A DNA stretch of 64,000 nt from Streptomyces minutiscleroticus (GTDB lineage: Bacteria > Actinomycetota > Actinomycetes > Streptomycetales > Streptomycetaceae), in the NCBI RefSeq assembly GCF_014650875.1, contig NZ_BMVU01000036.1:22282-86281 (forward strand). Direction: 5' to 3'. Each line of letters begins with the position of its first letter. Position 1 is the stretch's first letter. This document shows positions 50,154 to 58,880 of the stretch, one piece after another. Position numbers and translations under genes: made by a program. The notes beneath the pieces are model-generated. The model had not been told where the DNA came from, made no database searches, and was given only the letters and a program-made list of their open reading frames with translations.

Positions 50154-52289
50154 ATGAAGCGGACCGTACGCACCACCGCGCTGACCGTGGGCGCGCTCGT
50201 CGCCGCGCTGGGCCTGCCGGCCGGCGCGGCACACGCCGGCACCGCCACGCCCCGCATCGACCTGCGGGTCCTGGTGGTGAGCGACGGCGGCCCGGCCACC
50301 GGGGCCATCGCGGCCGAACTCGACGCGGCGGGAACGCCGTACACGGAGATCGACCTGACGCGGACCGGCAGACCCGTGATCGACGCCGGCTTCCTCGCCG
50401 ACACGGTGGACGGCCGGCCGCGCGCCAAGTACCAGGCCGTCGTCCTGCCGAACGACAACCCCTTCCCCGCCGGCTCCGCCGAGATGACGGCGCTCGCGGA
50501 CTACGAGCGGACCTACTCGATCCCGCAGGTCGACGCCTACACCTACGCGCGTCCGGAGGCCGGGCTCCAGTACCCGACCGCCGGCGGCTACTCCGGCAGC
50601 GTCGACGGCGTCGAGGCCCAGGTGACCGCCGCGGGCAAGGCCGGCCCCTTCGGCTACCTCGAGGGAGCGGTGCCCTTCGAGGACAACTCCCCCGACGTCG
50701 GCGAGAGTTACGCCTATCTGTCGGCGCCCGCCGCCGGCGCGGACTTCACCCCGTACGTCGAGGCGGCCGTCCCCGGGCAGTCGAAGAAGGGCTCGCTGGT
50801 GGGCGAGTACCGGCACGACGGGCGGCGCGAGCTCGTCGTCACCTTCGTCTACAACCGGTACCAGCAGCAGTTCCGGCTGCTGGCCCGCGGCATCGTGGAG
50901 TGGATGACCGACGGTGTGCACCTGGGCGCCTCGCGGAACTACTTCGCCGTGCACGTCGACGACGTGTTCGCCGCCGACGACCGCTGGAACAGCGAGCTGA
51001 ACTGCACGCCCGGCGACGTCGACTGCACCGACCCGGACGCCGAGCCCGACCCCATCCGCATGACGCCCGCGGACGTCGACCACGCCGCCGCCTGGCAGGA
51101 CGAGCACGGCTTCACCCTCGACCTGGCCTACAACGCCGCCGGCAGCGTCGAGCACCGCGAGGAGAACAACGGTGCCGACGCGCTGGCCGACAGGTTCGTC
51201 GCCGAGCGGAACCGGTTCCGCTGGATCAACCACACCTACACGCACGCCTTCCTCGGCTGCGAGCAGGACACCGCGACGGTGCCCTGGAAGTGCGCCACGA
51301 ACGCCGACGGCAGCACCAAGTGGGTGAGCCGGACGGAGATCGCCGACGAGATCGCCACCAACCGCGTCTGGGGCGAGGACGCCGGACTCCCGCTGGAGAA
51401 CGACGAACTGGTCACCGGTGAGCACTCGGGTCTGAAGGTGCTGCCGCAGCAGCCCGAGGACAACCCCCATCTGGCGCTCGCCCTCGCCGACAACGACGTC
51501 GCCTGGCTCGCCTCCGACAACTCCCGCGACCCCGTCCAGCGGCAGGTCGGCCCGGCCACCACCGTCTCCCGCTACCCGATGAACGTCTTCTACAACGCCG
51601 GGCGGGCGGCCGAGCAGGTCGACGAGTACAACTGGATCTACACCGGCCGCGCCCAGGGCGGCAGCGGCATCTGCGAGGACAACCCCGCCACCACGACCTG
51701 CCTGGACGAGCCGCTGGACCCCGCCACCGGCTACGCCGGGCACATCGTGCCGCTGGAGACCCGTATCGCCCTCGGCCACGTCCTGGCCAACGACCCCAAG
51801 CCGCACTTCATCCACCAGTCGAACCTGGCCGAGGACCGCATCGCCTACCCGGTCCTCGACGGCGTCCTGGACGGCTACGACGCGCTGTTCACCGACGACA
51901 CCCCCGTGGTGAACCTGCGGATGAAGGACATCGGCACCGAGATGCGGCGCCGCGCCGCCTGGGCCGCGGCCCTCGACGCCGGACAGGTCACCGCCCACCG
52001 CGTCGGCGGCACCGTGACCGTCGAGGCCCCGGACGGTACGGCCGTCACCGCCACCGCCCCCGCCGGCACCACCTCGGGCGGCACCGCCTTCGGCGAGGCG
52101 TACGCGGGCGGGCGCTCCGGCTGGACCCCCGCGGACGGCGGGTCCCTCACCCTCGCGCTGCCGTCCTCCGCCGCCCTGCCCGGCACGGCCGCCGAACCCG
52201 CCGGACAGGCCCCGGCCACGGCTCCCGCACCGGACACCCGCGTGCCCGCGGGCGTGCGCGAGCAGGTCCCGCCCGCCGTGCGGGACTGA
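50154..52289 (+). CDS. Secreted polysaccharide deacetylase, Agd3-like (CE18-type)
   Basis: 711 residues with a signal peptide (KRTVRTTALTVGALVAALGL, cleavage near AHAG, residue 25). An N-terminal beta-rich region of about 240 residues, probably carbohydrate-binding, is followed by a deacetylase barrel with the metal motif FAVHVDDVFAADDRW (Asp pair about 268-269) and the H-x3-H motif NHTYTHAF (H360, H364). This D..H-x3-H arrangement in a long protein with an N-terminal binding domain fits fungal Agd3, which deacetylates galactosaminogalactan, better than short CE4 enzymes. The C-terminus is Pro/Ala-rich. ATG follows GGGGGAGGGG. Confidence 0.75.
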   Translation: MKRTVRTTALTVGALVAALGLPAGAAHAGTATPRIDLRVLVVSDGGPATGAIAAELDAAGTPYTEIDLTRTGRPVIDAGFLADTVDGRPRAKYQAVVLPNDNPFPAGSAEMTALADYERTYSIPQVDAYTYARPEAGLQYPTAGGYSGSVDGVEAQVTAAGKAGPFGYLEGAVPFEDNSPDVGESYAYLSAPAAGADFTPYVEAAVPGQSKKGSLVGEYRHDGRRELVVTFVYNRYQQQFRLLARGIVEWMTDGVHLGASRNYFAVHVDDVFAADDRWNSELNCTPGDVDCTDPDAEPDPIRMTPADVDHAAAWQDEHGFTLDLAYNAAGSVEHREENNGADALADRFVAERNRFRWINHTYTHAFLGCEQDTATVPWKCATNADGSTKWVSRTEIADEIATNRVWGEDAGLPLENDELVTGEHSGLKVLPQQPEDNPHLALALADNDVAWLASDNSRDPVQRQVGPATTVSRYPMNVFYNAGRAAEQVDEYNWIYTGRAQGGSGICEDNPATTTCLDEPLDPATGYAGHIVPLETRIALGHVLANDPKPHFIHQSNLAEDRIAYPVLDGVLDGYDALFTDDTPVVNLRMKDIGTEMRRRAAWAAALDAGQVTAHRVGGTVTVEAPDGTAVTATAPAGTTSGGTAFGEAYAGGRSGWTPADGGSLTLALPSSAALPGTAAEPAGQAPATAPAPDTRVPAGVREQVPPAVRD

Positions 52290-52388
52290 CACCGGCGCAC
52301 CCGGAGGTCCCGGCCGCCCGTCGGCGGCCGGGACCGGCACGACCACCCACTCCTCACTTCCGCCCCGTCCCGGCCGTGGAGCACATCC

Positions 52389-53969
52389 ATGCACGTTCAC
52401 CGCGGCGCGCCCCGCTCCGATGCGACGCGCGTCACCCTGCTCACCGAAGGCACCTACCCGCACAGCCACGGCGGCGTGAGCGTCTGGTGCGACCAGCTCG
52501 TCCAGGGCATGCCCGACGTCGACTTCGACGTCGTCGCCGTCACCGGCACCGGGCGCGAGCCCGTCGTGTGGGACCTGCCCGCCCAGGTGTCCCGCGTCCT
52601 GTCCGTCCCGATGTGGGGCGCCCCGCCCGAGGGCCGCCCGCCCCGGGGCCGCGCCCGCAACCGGCTGGCCGCCGCCTACGAGCGGTTCCTGACCGCGCTG
52701 CTCGACCCGTGCAGCGAGCGGGGGTTCGCCCCCGCCCTGTACACCATGGCGCGGGCCGCGGCGGACGGCGGCCTGAGCGCGTTCCTGCGCGGCGACCGGG
52801 CCGTCGAGATCCTCGCCGCCGTGTGGAACCGGCCGGGTCTCGCCGTGCGCGAGGCCCGGCCGACCCTGCACGACGCGCTCACCGCGACCGCCCTGCTGGA
52901 GCACGCCCTGCGTCCCCTGGCCGCGCCGCTCCCGCGGGACGGGGTCGCGCACGCGGTCAGCGGCGGCATCGCCGTCCTGCCGGGCCTCGCCGCCCTCGAC
53001 CGGCACGGTGTGCCCCTGCTGCTGACCGAGCACGGCGTCTACCTGCGCGAGCGCTACCTCGGCTACCGCACCGCCCCCTACCGCTGGCCGGTGAAGGCCG
53101 TGGTCCTCGGCTTCTTCCGGCTGCTGGCCGAGGAGAGCTACCGGCGGGCGTCCCTGATCACACCGGGCAACCGCTACAACCGGCTGTGGGAGGAGCAGGG
53201 CGGCGCCGACCCGCGGGCGATCCGCACGGTCTACAACGGTGTGGACCCCGCCGCGTTCCCGCCGGCCGGGCCCGAGCCCGGGCGGCCGACCCTGAGCTGG
53301 GCGGGCCGCGTCGACCCGATCAAGGACCTGGAGACCCTCGTCCGCGCCTTCGCCCTCGTCAGGGACCGGGTCCCCGACGCGCGGCTGAGGCTGTTCGGCG
53401 GGACGCCGCGCGGCGGGGAGGCGTACCGGGAGCGGTGCGAGGCCCTGGCCGCCGGGCTCGGGCACGCCGACGCCGTCACGTTCGAGGGCCGCGTCGACGA
53501 CATCAGGGACGCCTACGCGGCCGGCAACGTCGTGATGCTCTCCAGCATCAGCGAGGGCTTCCCGTTCACACTGATCGAGGCCATGTCGTGCGGGCGGGCG
53601 ACGGTCTCCACCGACGTGGGCGGGGTGCGGGAGGCCGTCGGCGACACCGGTCTCGTGGTGCCGCCGCGCGACCCGGCCGCCATGGCCGCGGCCGCCCTCG
53701 ACCTGCTCGGCGATCCCGCGCGCCGCGGCGCGATGGGCGAGGCCGCCCGGCTGCGGGTGATCGAGCAGTTCACCCTGCGCCGGACCATCGACACCTTCCG
53801 CGCCATCTACCGGGAGCTGTCGGCGACGGCCGCGCCGGCCGCCGCGTACGCCGGGGCCGGCACGGTCCCGCAGGACGCGGCGACCGTACCGCTCCCCGCG
53901 GTCGTGCGGATCCCGCCGCCCGCCCCGGACCGCGAAGCGGTCACCGGCACGACGAGCGTCGCCGGATGA
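52389..53969 (+). CDS. pelF: GT4-family glycosyltransferase PelF
   Basis: 526 residues. The N-terminal VTLLTEGTYPHSHGGVSVWC matches the PelF signature (LLxEGTYPYxxGGVSxW), and the C-terminal GT-B half has WAGRVDPIKDLETLVRAFA and the E-x7-E motif SEGFPFTLIE. PelF uses a nucleotide hexosamine, UDP-GalNAc in Pseudomonas, to build the Pel polymer in the cytoplasm. The final 60 residues are Ala/Pro-rich. It is followed with ATGA overlap by a polytopic membrane protein, as pelF is followed by pelG in known loci. Confidence 0.88.
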   Translation: MHVHRGAPRSDATRVTLLTEGTYPHSHGGVSVWCDQLVQGMPDVDFDVVAVTGTGREPVVWDLPAQVSRVLSVPMWGAPPEGRPPRGRARNRLAAAYERFLTALLDPCSERGFAPALYTMARAAADGGLSAFLRGDRAVEILAAVWNRPGLAVREARPTLHDALTATALLEHALRPLAAPLPRDGVAHAVSGGIAVLPGLAALDRHGVPLLLTEHGVYLRERYLGYRTAPYRWPVKAVVLGFFRLLAEESYRRASLITPGNRYNRLWEEQGGADPRAIRTVYNGVDPAAFPPAGPEPGRPTLSWAGRVDPIKDLETLVRAFALVRDRVPDARLRLFGGTPRGGEAYRERCEALAAGLGHADAVTFEGRVDDIRDAYAAGNVVMLSSISEGFPFTLIEAMSCGRATVSTDVGGVREAVGDTGLVVPPRDPAAMAAAALDLLGDPARRGAMGEAARLRVIEQFTLRRTIDTFRAIYRELSATAAPAAAYAGAGTVPQDAATVPLPAVVRIPPPAPDREAVTGTTSVAG

Positions 53970-55375
53970 GCGGGCCCATGGCACTCGAACCGGGCGGGCC
54001 CGAGCAGGACACCCTGGCGCTGAGACTCGCCGCGCCGCGCCGCCGCGGGGGCGACGACCGCACCCTCGCGCTGCGGCTGCCCGAGCGCGGCGCGGCCCGG
54101 GAGGAGGTGGACCGGCTCGCCGCCGACCTGTCCGACCGCATCGGCCCGGCCGTCCACCCCTACGAGGTGGCCGCGCTGCTGGAGGCGGAGGGGCTGTCGG
54201 CGGACGTGATCAGGGACAGGTACGGGCACCCGAACCTGTTCTCCCTGGCCTCCGCGCTGTACGAACGGGTGCCGAGGACCTTCCCCGAGCCCGCGCCGCC
54301 CGCCGACCCCTGGCGCCCGGACCACGTGCGCTGCCTGCTGCGGGGCGCGCTGTTCGCGCTGCCGGGACTCGCCTACCTCCTCATCGCGCCGCTGTGGCGG
54401 CCGGGGGACCACGCCGCCGCCCTGGTCGTGGCGGGACTCGTCTCCTGGGCGTGGGGCCAGGCGCTCGGCCACCGCGCCCATCTGCGGATGGTGGCGGGGC
54501 GGCGGGAGGCGGGCCGCGCGCTGCTGGCCGGCGCACCCCTGGGAGCCGCGGCGGCGACGGCCGCCGCGGCCGTGACAGCGCTGCCCGGCGGCGGGGGTGG
54601 TACGGCCGTCCTGCTGGCGGCCGCCCAGTCGGTGTACCTGGCGGCGGCGGGCGTCCTGCTCGTGCTGGGCCGCGAGCGGCTGCTGCTGGCCGCGCTCACC
54701 CCGCTGGTCGCGGGCGCCTCGGCGCTGCCGTGGTGGGAGCCGGGCCGCCCGCTGCGCGCCGGGCTCCCGCTGCTGGCCCTGCTGGCCACCCTCGCCGCCA
54801 CCGCGTGGGTCCTGCGCTCCGCCCTCGCCGCCCCGCCCGGCCCCGGCGCCGCCCGGCCGCCGCTGCTGCGCTCCCTGCCGTACGGACTGTTCGGCCTGGC
54901 CGCGGGCGTGCTGGTGCTGCTGCAGAGCCGGGAGCACCCGTACGCGGTCCTCGTGCTGACCGTGAGCATGGGGCCGGCCGAGTGGCTGCTGTACCGCTAC
55001 CGCGGGCTGTCGGTCGCCGCGCTGCGCGCGAGTGCGACACCGGCCGGCTTCCTGCTGCGCTCGGCCGGCATCCTCGCCGTCTGCCTGCTCGCCTACCTCC
55101 TCCCGCTGCTGCCCGCGGCGCTGCTCACCGGCGCCGAGCCGGCCGCCCTGCTGCCGCTCGCGGCCGTCCTGTGGACCGCGCTGCTGCTCCAGGCGTTCGG
55201 GGTGGCCTGGCCGCCCGCCGCGATCTGCCTCGCGGCCGCGGGCGGCGCCGGCGCGGTCACACTGTGGCACCCGCCGCCGGGAGCGCCCCTCCTGCCCCTG
55301 TGCTACGGAGCGGCCGCCCTGTGCCTCACGGCGTACGTGCTGCGGCTGCTCGGGCGCCCCGCCCCGCACGGCTGA
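53966..55375 (+). CDS. Polytopic membrane protein of the exopolysaccharide locus (PelG-position)
   Basis: 469 residues. A cytoplasmic region of about 120 residues (RLAADLSDRIGPAVHPYEVA, then EAEGLSADVIRDRYGH) precedes about ten to twelve hydrophobic helices. Its place and ATGA coupling to pelF match PelG, the membrane partner that exports the chain, although sequence similarity to PelG cannot be judged by eye. Ala/Leu content is extreme. It could alternatively be another flippase or regulatory membrane protein. Confidence 0.65.
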   Translation: MSGPMALEPGGPEQDTLALRLAAPRRRGGDDRTLALRLPERGAAREEVDRLAADLSDRIGPAVHPYEVAALLEAEGLSADVIRDRYGHPNLFSLASALYERVPRTFPEPAPPADPWRPDHVRCLLRGALFALPGLAYLLIAPLWRPGDHAAALVVAGLVSWAWGQALGHRAHLRMVAGRREAGRALLAGAPLGAAAATAAAAVTALPGGGGGTAVLLAAAQSVYLAAAGVLLVLGRERLLLAALTPLVAGASALPWWEPGRPLRAGLPLLALLATLAATAWVLRSALAAPPGPGAARPPLLRSLPYGLFGLAAGVLVLLQSREHPYAVLVLTVSMGPAEWLLYRYRGLSVAALRASATPAGFLLRSAGILAVCLLAYLLPLLPAALLTGAEPAALLPLAAVLWTALLLQAFGVAWPPAAICLAAAGGAGAVTLWHPPPGAPLLPLCYGAAALCLTAYVLRLLGRPAPHG

Positions 55376-55527
55376 CCGGCCCGGCCCGCCCGCTGCGTCC
55401 GCCCCGCACGCGCACCGCCCCGTACGCCCCGCACCGCGCCCGCCTCGCACGATCCCGCACACCACCGGCCCGCACGACCGCGCACCACCGCCGGCCCCCT
55501 GCGCAACCGACCGGAAGGACACCCGCC

Positions 55528-56529
55528 TTGACCTCCGCACCGCTCGCCGCCGTCACCGGAGCCGAGGGCTTCATCGGCTCCCACCTCACCGAGGCGCTGG
55601 TCGCCTCCGGACACCGGGTGAGGGCCATGGCCCAGTACAACTCCTTCTCCTCCTACGGATGGCTGGAGACCCTGCCCGCCGACGTCATGGACCACGTGGA
55701 GGTCGTGCTCGGCGACGTCCGCGACCCCGGCTCCGTCCGCGGCCTGGTCGAGGGCGCCGACTGCGTCTACCACCTGGCCGCCCTCATCGCGATCCCGTAC
55801 TCCTACCAGGCGCCGCACAGCTACGTGGACACCAACGTCACCGGCACCCTCAACGTGCTGGAGGCCGTGCGCGCGCTCGGCACGCCCCGGCTGGTGCACA
55901 CCTCCACCAGCGAGACGTACGGCACCGCGCGGACCGTGCCCATCACCGAGGACCACCCCATCAACACCCAGTCGCCGTACGCCGCCTCCAAGGCGGGCGC
56001 GGACCGGCTCGCCGACAGCTACCACGCCAGTTTCGACACCCCGGTGGTGACGCTGCGGCCGTTCAACACCTTCGGGCCGCGCCAGTCGATGCGCGCGGTG
56101 ATCCCCACCGTCATCGGCCAGGTGGCGGCCGGGGAGCGCACCATCACCCTGGGCGACCTGCGTCCCACGCGCGACTTCACCTACGTCCAGGACACCGCGC
56201 GGGCGTTCCTCGCGGTGGGCACCGCGCCCGCCGCACAGGTGGTGGGCCGGACCTTCAACGCCGGCACCGGCGGCGAGATCTCGGTCGGCGACCTCGTCGC
56301 ACTGATCGGCAAGGTGATGGACACCGCCCTCGACGTGCGCGAGGACACCACGCGCCACCGCCCCGCCAACTCCGAGGTGATGCGGCTGGTCTGCGACGCG
56401 TCCCGGCTGACCGCGGCGACCGGCTGGGAGCCCGCCCACACCCTGGAGGAAGGGCTCGCGCACACCGCGGAGTTCTTCCGCGACCCGGCCAACCTCGCCC
56501 GCTACAAGACCGGCATCTACAACATCTGA
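55528..56529 (+). CDS. NAD-dependent nucleotide-sugar epimerase/4,6-dehydratase (SDR, LegB-like)
   Basis: 333 residues, extended SDR. GAEGFIGSHL nucleotide motif, then YNSFSSYGWLETLP and HLAALIAIPYSYQAP, catalytic S and Y-x3-K in STSETYGT and SPYAASKAGAD, and RPFNTFGPRQS. The YNSF-x-x-GWL segment is characteristic of LegB-type 4,6-dehydratases. In this locus it should make the sugar nucleotide precursor, replacing the UDP-glucose 4-epimerase of fungal clusters. TTG 55528 follows GGAAGG. The 150-bp gap before it has a C-rich repeat stretch. Confidence 0.85.
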   Translation: MTSAPLAAVTGAEGFIGSHLTEALVASGHRVRAMAQYNSFSSYGWLETLPADVMDHVEVVLGDVRDPGSVRGLVEGADCVYHLAALIAIPYSYQAPHSYVDTNVTGTLNVLEAVRALGTPRLVHTSTSETYGTARTVPITEDHPINTQSPYAASKAGADRLADSYHASFDTPVVTLRPFNTFGPRQSMRAVIPTVIGQVAAGERTITLGDLRPTRDFTYVQDTARAFLAVGTAPAAQVVGRTFNAGTGGEISVGDLVALIGKVMDTALDVREDTTRHRPANSEVMRLVCDASRLTAATGWEPAHTLEEGLAHTAEFFRDPANLARYKTGIYNI

Positions 56530-56570
56530 CCCCGCCCCACCGTCCGGCACGTCCCCGAAGGAGGAGCCCC

Positions 56571-57284
56571 ATGCACGCAGTGATCCTGGCCGGAGGCAAG
56601 GGCGTCCGGCTGCGCCCGTACACCACGGCGCTGCCCAAGCCGCTCGTCCCCATCGGCGACCAGCACGCCATCCTGGAGATCGTGCTGCGCCAGCTCTCCG
56701 CGGCCGGCTTCACCCACTGCACCATCGCCATCGGCCACCTGGGCGAGATCATCCGCGCCTACGTCGGCGACGGCTCGCAGTGGGGCCTGGCCGTCGACTA
56801 CGCCACCGAGGACAGCCCCCTGGGCACCATGGGGCCGCTGCTCACCCTGCGCGAGCGCCTGCCCGAGACGTTCCTGGTGATGAACGGCGACATCCTCACC
56901 GACCTCGACTACGCCGACGTCCTGCGCCGGCACGAGGAGTCGGGCGCGCCCCTGACCATCGCCACCTACTCCCGCAAGGTGAACATAGACTTCGGCGTGC
57001 TGACGACCGACGCGAGCAGAGTCGTCGGGTTCAGGGAGAAGCCCAGCCTGGACTACAGCGTCTCCATGGGCGTCTACGGCCTGTCCCGCACGACGCTCGA
57101 CGGCTACACCCCCGGTCTGCCGCTGGGCTTCGACGAGCTGGTCCTGGACCTGCTCGCCGCCGAGACCCCGCCGCACGCCTACGCGTTCGACGGCTACTGG
57201 CTCGACATAGGCCGCCCGGACGACTACGACCGTGCCAACGCCGAGTTCACCACCCGCAAGTCGCTTCTGCTCAAGGGAGCCTGA
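56571..57284 (+). CDS. Sugar-1-phosphate nucleotidyltransferase
   Basis: 237 residues. The signature VILAGGKGVRLRPYTTALPKPLVPI is followed by MNGDILTDLD, FREKP and the C-terminal DGYWLDIGRPDDYDRA. It couples a sugar 1-phosphate to an NTP, releasing pyrophosphate. RmlA-, GlmU- and LegF-type substrates cannot be separated by eye. ATG follows AAGGAGG. It lies in line with the SDR genes, so it probably supplies the activated sugar on which they act. Confidence 0.9.
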   Translation: MHAVILAGGKGVRLRPYTTALPKPLVPIGDQHAILEIVLRQLSAAGFTHCTIAIGHLGEIIRAYVGDGSQWGLAVDYATEDSPLGTMGPLLTLRERLPETFLVMNGDILTDLDYADVLRRHEESGAPLTIATYSRKVNIDFGVLTTDASRVVGFREKPSLDYSVSMGVYGLSRTTLDGYTPGLPLGFDELVLDLLAAETPPHAYAFDGYWLDIGRPDDYDRANAEFTTRKSLLLKGA

Positions 57285-57291
57285 ACACCGC

Positions 57292-58221
57292 ATGCGCATC
57301 CTCGTCCTGGGCCACACCGGCTATCTGGGCGCGCACGTCGCCGCACGGCTGCGCGCCCTGCCCGGCGCGCTCGTCCTCGGCGGCGGCCGCTCGCCCGCCG
57401 CCGAGGTCGGCGTCGACCTGGCCACCGCCCGCCCGGAAGACCTGGCCGAGAGGCTGGCGTCGGCCGCACCCGACGCCGTGGTCAACTGCGCGGGCGCGAC
57501 CGGCGGCGACGCCGTGACCCTCGCCGAGACCAACGCCCGCGGCCCCGCCGCGCTGTGCGCCGCGCTGAGCCGGGCGGCCCCCGCGGCGCGCCTGGTCCAC
57601 CTGGGCTCGGCCGCCGAGTACGGCCCGTCCGCCCCCGGCACCCGGGTGACGGAGTCGGACCCCACCCGGCCGGTCAGCCCCTACGGCGCGACGAAGCTCG
57701 CGGGCACGGTCGCGGTGACCGCCTCCGGCCTGGACGCCGTCGTACTGCGCGTGGGCAACCCGGTGGGGCCCGGGGCGCCGCGCACCGGACTGCCCGGCCG
57801 GATCGCCGCGCTGCTGCGCGCGGCGGGACCGGACCCGGACGCGGTGCTGCGGCTCGGCGACCTGTCCGCCCACCGCGACTTCGTGGACGTGCGCGACCTC
57901 GCGCGGGCGGCGCAGCTCGCGGTCACGGCGCCCGGGCCGCTGCCGCCCGTCCTCAACGTCGGCGGCGGTACCGCCGTCCCCGTGCGCGACCTGGTGCGGG
58001 GCCTGGCGGAGAAGGCCGGCTTCCGCGGGCGGATCGAGGAGGACGCCGGCGGCTCGGCCCGCTCGGCGCAGGTGTCCTGGCAGTGCTCCGACATCACCGC
58101 CGCGGACCGGGCCCTCGGCTGGCGCCCGGCGCACACCCTGGACGACGCGCTGACCGCGCTGTGGACGGCCACGGCCGGGCGGCCCGCCGCCCGCCGCGCG
58201 GAAGGCGACGCCGCCCCGTGA
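57292..58221 (+). CDS. NAD-dependent epimerase/reductase (SDR)
   Basis: 309 residues. N-terminal ILVLGHTGYLGAHVAARL nucleotide motif, catalytic S and Y-x3-K in HLGSAAEYGPS and SPYGATKLAG, then RVGNPVGPGAP. RmlD/WbiB-like reductases or epimerases with this form complete deoxy- or amino-sugar nucleotides. ATG is 7 bp after the nucleotidyltransferase stop; its own stop overlaps the GH135 gene start (GTGA). Confidence 0.85.
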   Translation: MRILVLGHTGYLGAHVAARLRALPGALVLGGGRSPAAEVGVDLATARPEDLAERLASAAPDAVVNCAGATGGDAVTLAETNARGPAALCAALSRAAPAARLVHLGSAAEYGPSAPGTRVTESDPTRPVSPYGATKLAGTVAVTASGLDAVVLRVGNPVGPGAPRTGLPGRIAALLRAAGPDPDAVLRLGDLSAHRDFVDVRDLARAAQLAVTAPGPLPPVLNVGGGTAVPVRDLVRGLAEKAGFRGRIEEDAGGSARSAQVSWQCSDITAADRALGWRPAHTLDDALTALWTATAGRPAARRAEGDAAP

Positions 58222-58880
58222 GCCTGCTGATACCGCTCTACGTCCACCCGGCCGAGGACCCGGGCGCCTGGCACCGCCTCATCAGGGCGGCCGCCCGCAC
58301 CTACGCGGTCGTGCTCAACCCCGCCGACGGGCCCGGCGCCGCGCCCGACCCCGCGTTCACCGCGGCGGCGGACGCGCTGCGGGAGGCCGGCGCCCGCGTC
58401 CTGGGCTACGTCGACACCGACTACGGCACGCGCGATCCGTCCGCGATCGCGGACGAGCTGCGCCGGCACCAGGAGTGGTACGCGGCCGACGGCTGCTTCC
58501 TCGACCGGGTCACGGCGACGCCGGACGGCCTGCCCGCCTGCCGCCGCCTGGTCCGCTCCGCCCGCAGGTCGGGGGCGAGGACCGTCGTGCTCAACCCCGG
58601 GGTCCACCCCGCGCCCGGATACGTCCGCCTCGCGGACCTGACCGTGACGTTCGAGGGCCACTGGTCGACGTACGTGTCGGCGTTCAGCCGGCCGGAGTGG
58701 ACCGCGCGGCAGCCCCCCGAACGGTTCTGCCACCTCGTCTACGGCGTGCCCGAGGCGCTGGTGCCGCTCGCCGTGCGCACCGCCCGCGAGCGCGGCGCGG
58801 CGGTCAGCGGACCGGTCACCGGCGGGCCCCCCAACCCGTGGGCGCAGCTGACCCCCGCGCTGACCTGGGTGGAACGATGA
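58218..58880 (+). CDS. Spherulin-4/Sph3-like protein (GH135-type glycoside hydrolase)
   Basis: 220 residues, one TIM-barrel domain from VSLLIPLYVHPAEDPGAW onward. Residues corresponding to those essential in fungal Sph3 are present: D96 in GCFLDRV, N126 in VVLNPGVHP and E146 in VTFEGHWSTY. Sph3 cleaves N-acetylgalactosamine-rich galactosaminogalactan. No signal peptide is seen, unlike fungal Sph3, so it may act inside the cell or an upstream start has been missed. GTGA overlap upstream and ATGA downstream place it firmly in the operon. Confidence 0.82.
   Translation: MSLLIPLYVHPAEDPGAWHRLIRAAARTYAVVLNPADGPGAAPDPAFTAAADALREAGARVLGYVDTDYGTRDPSAIADELRRHQEWYAADGCFLDRVTATPDGLPACRRLVRSARRSGARTVVLNPGVHPAPGYVRLADLTVTFEGHWSTYVSAFSRPEWTARQPPERFCHLVYGVPEALVPLAVRTARERGAAVSGPVTGGPPNPWAQLTPALTWVER

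Noticed and set aside
52376..55375. Single long reading frame running through pelF and the membrane protein gene
   Set aside because: The pelF region is read out of frame in it; the real genes are two frames joined by an ATGA overlap.
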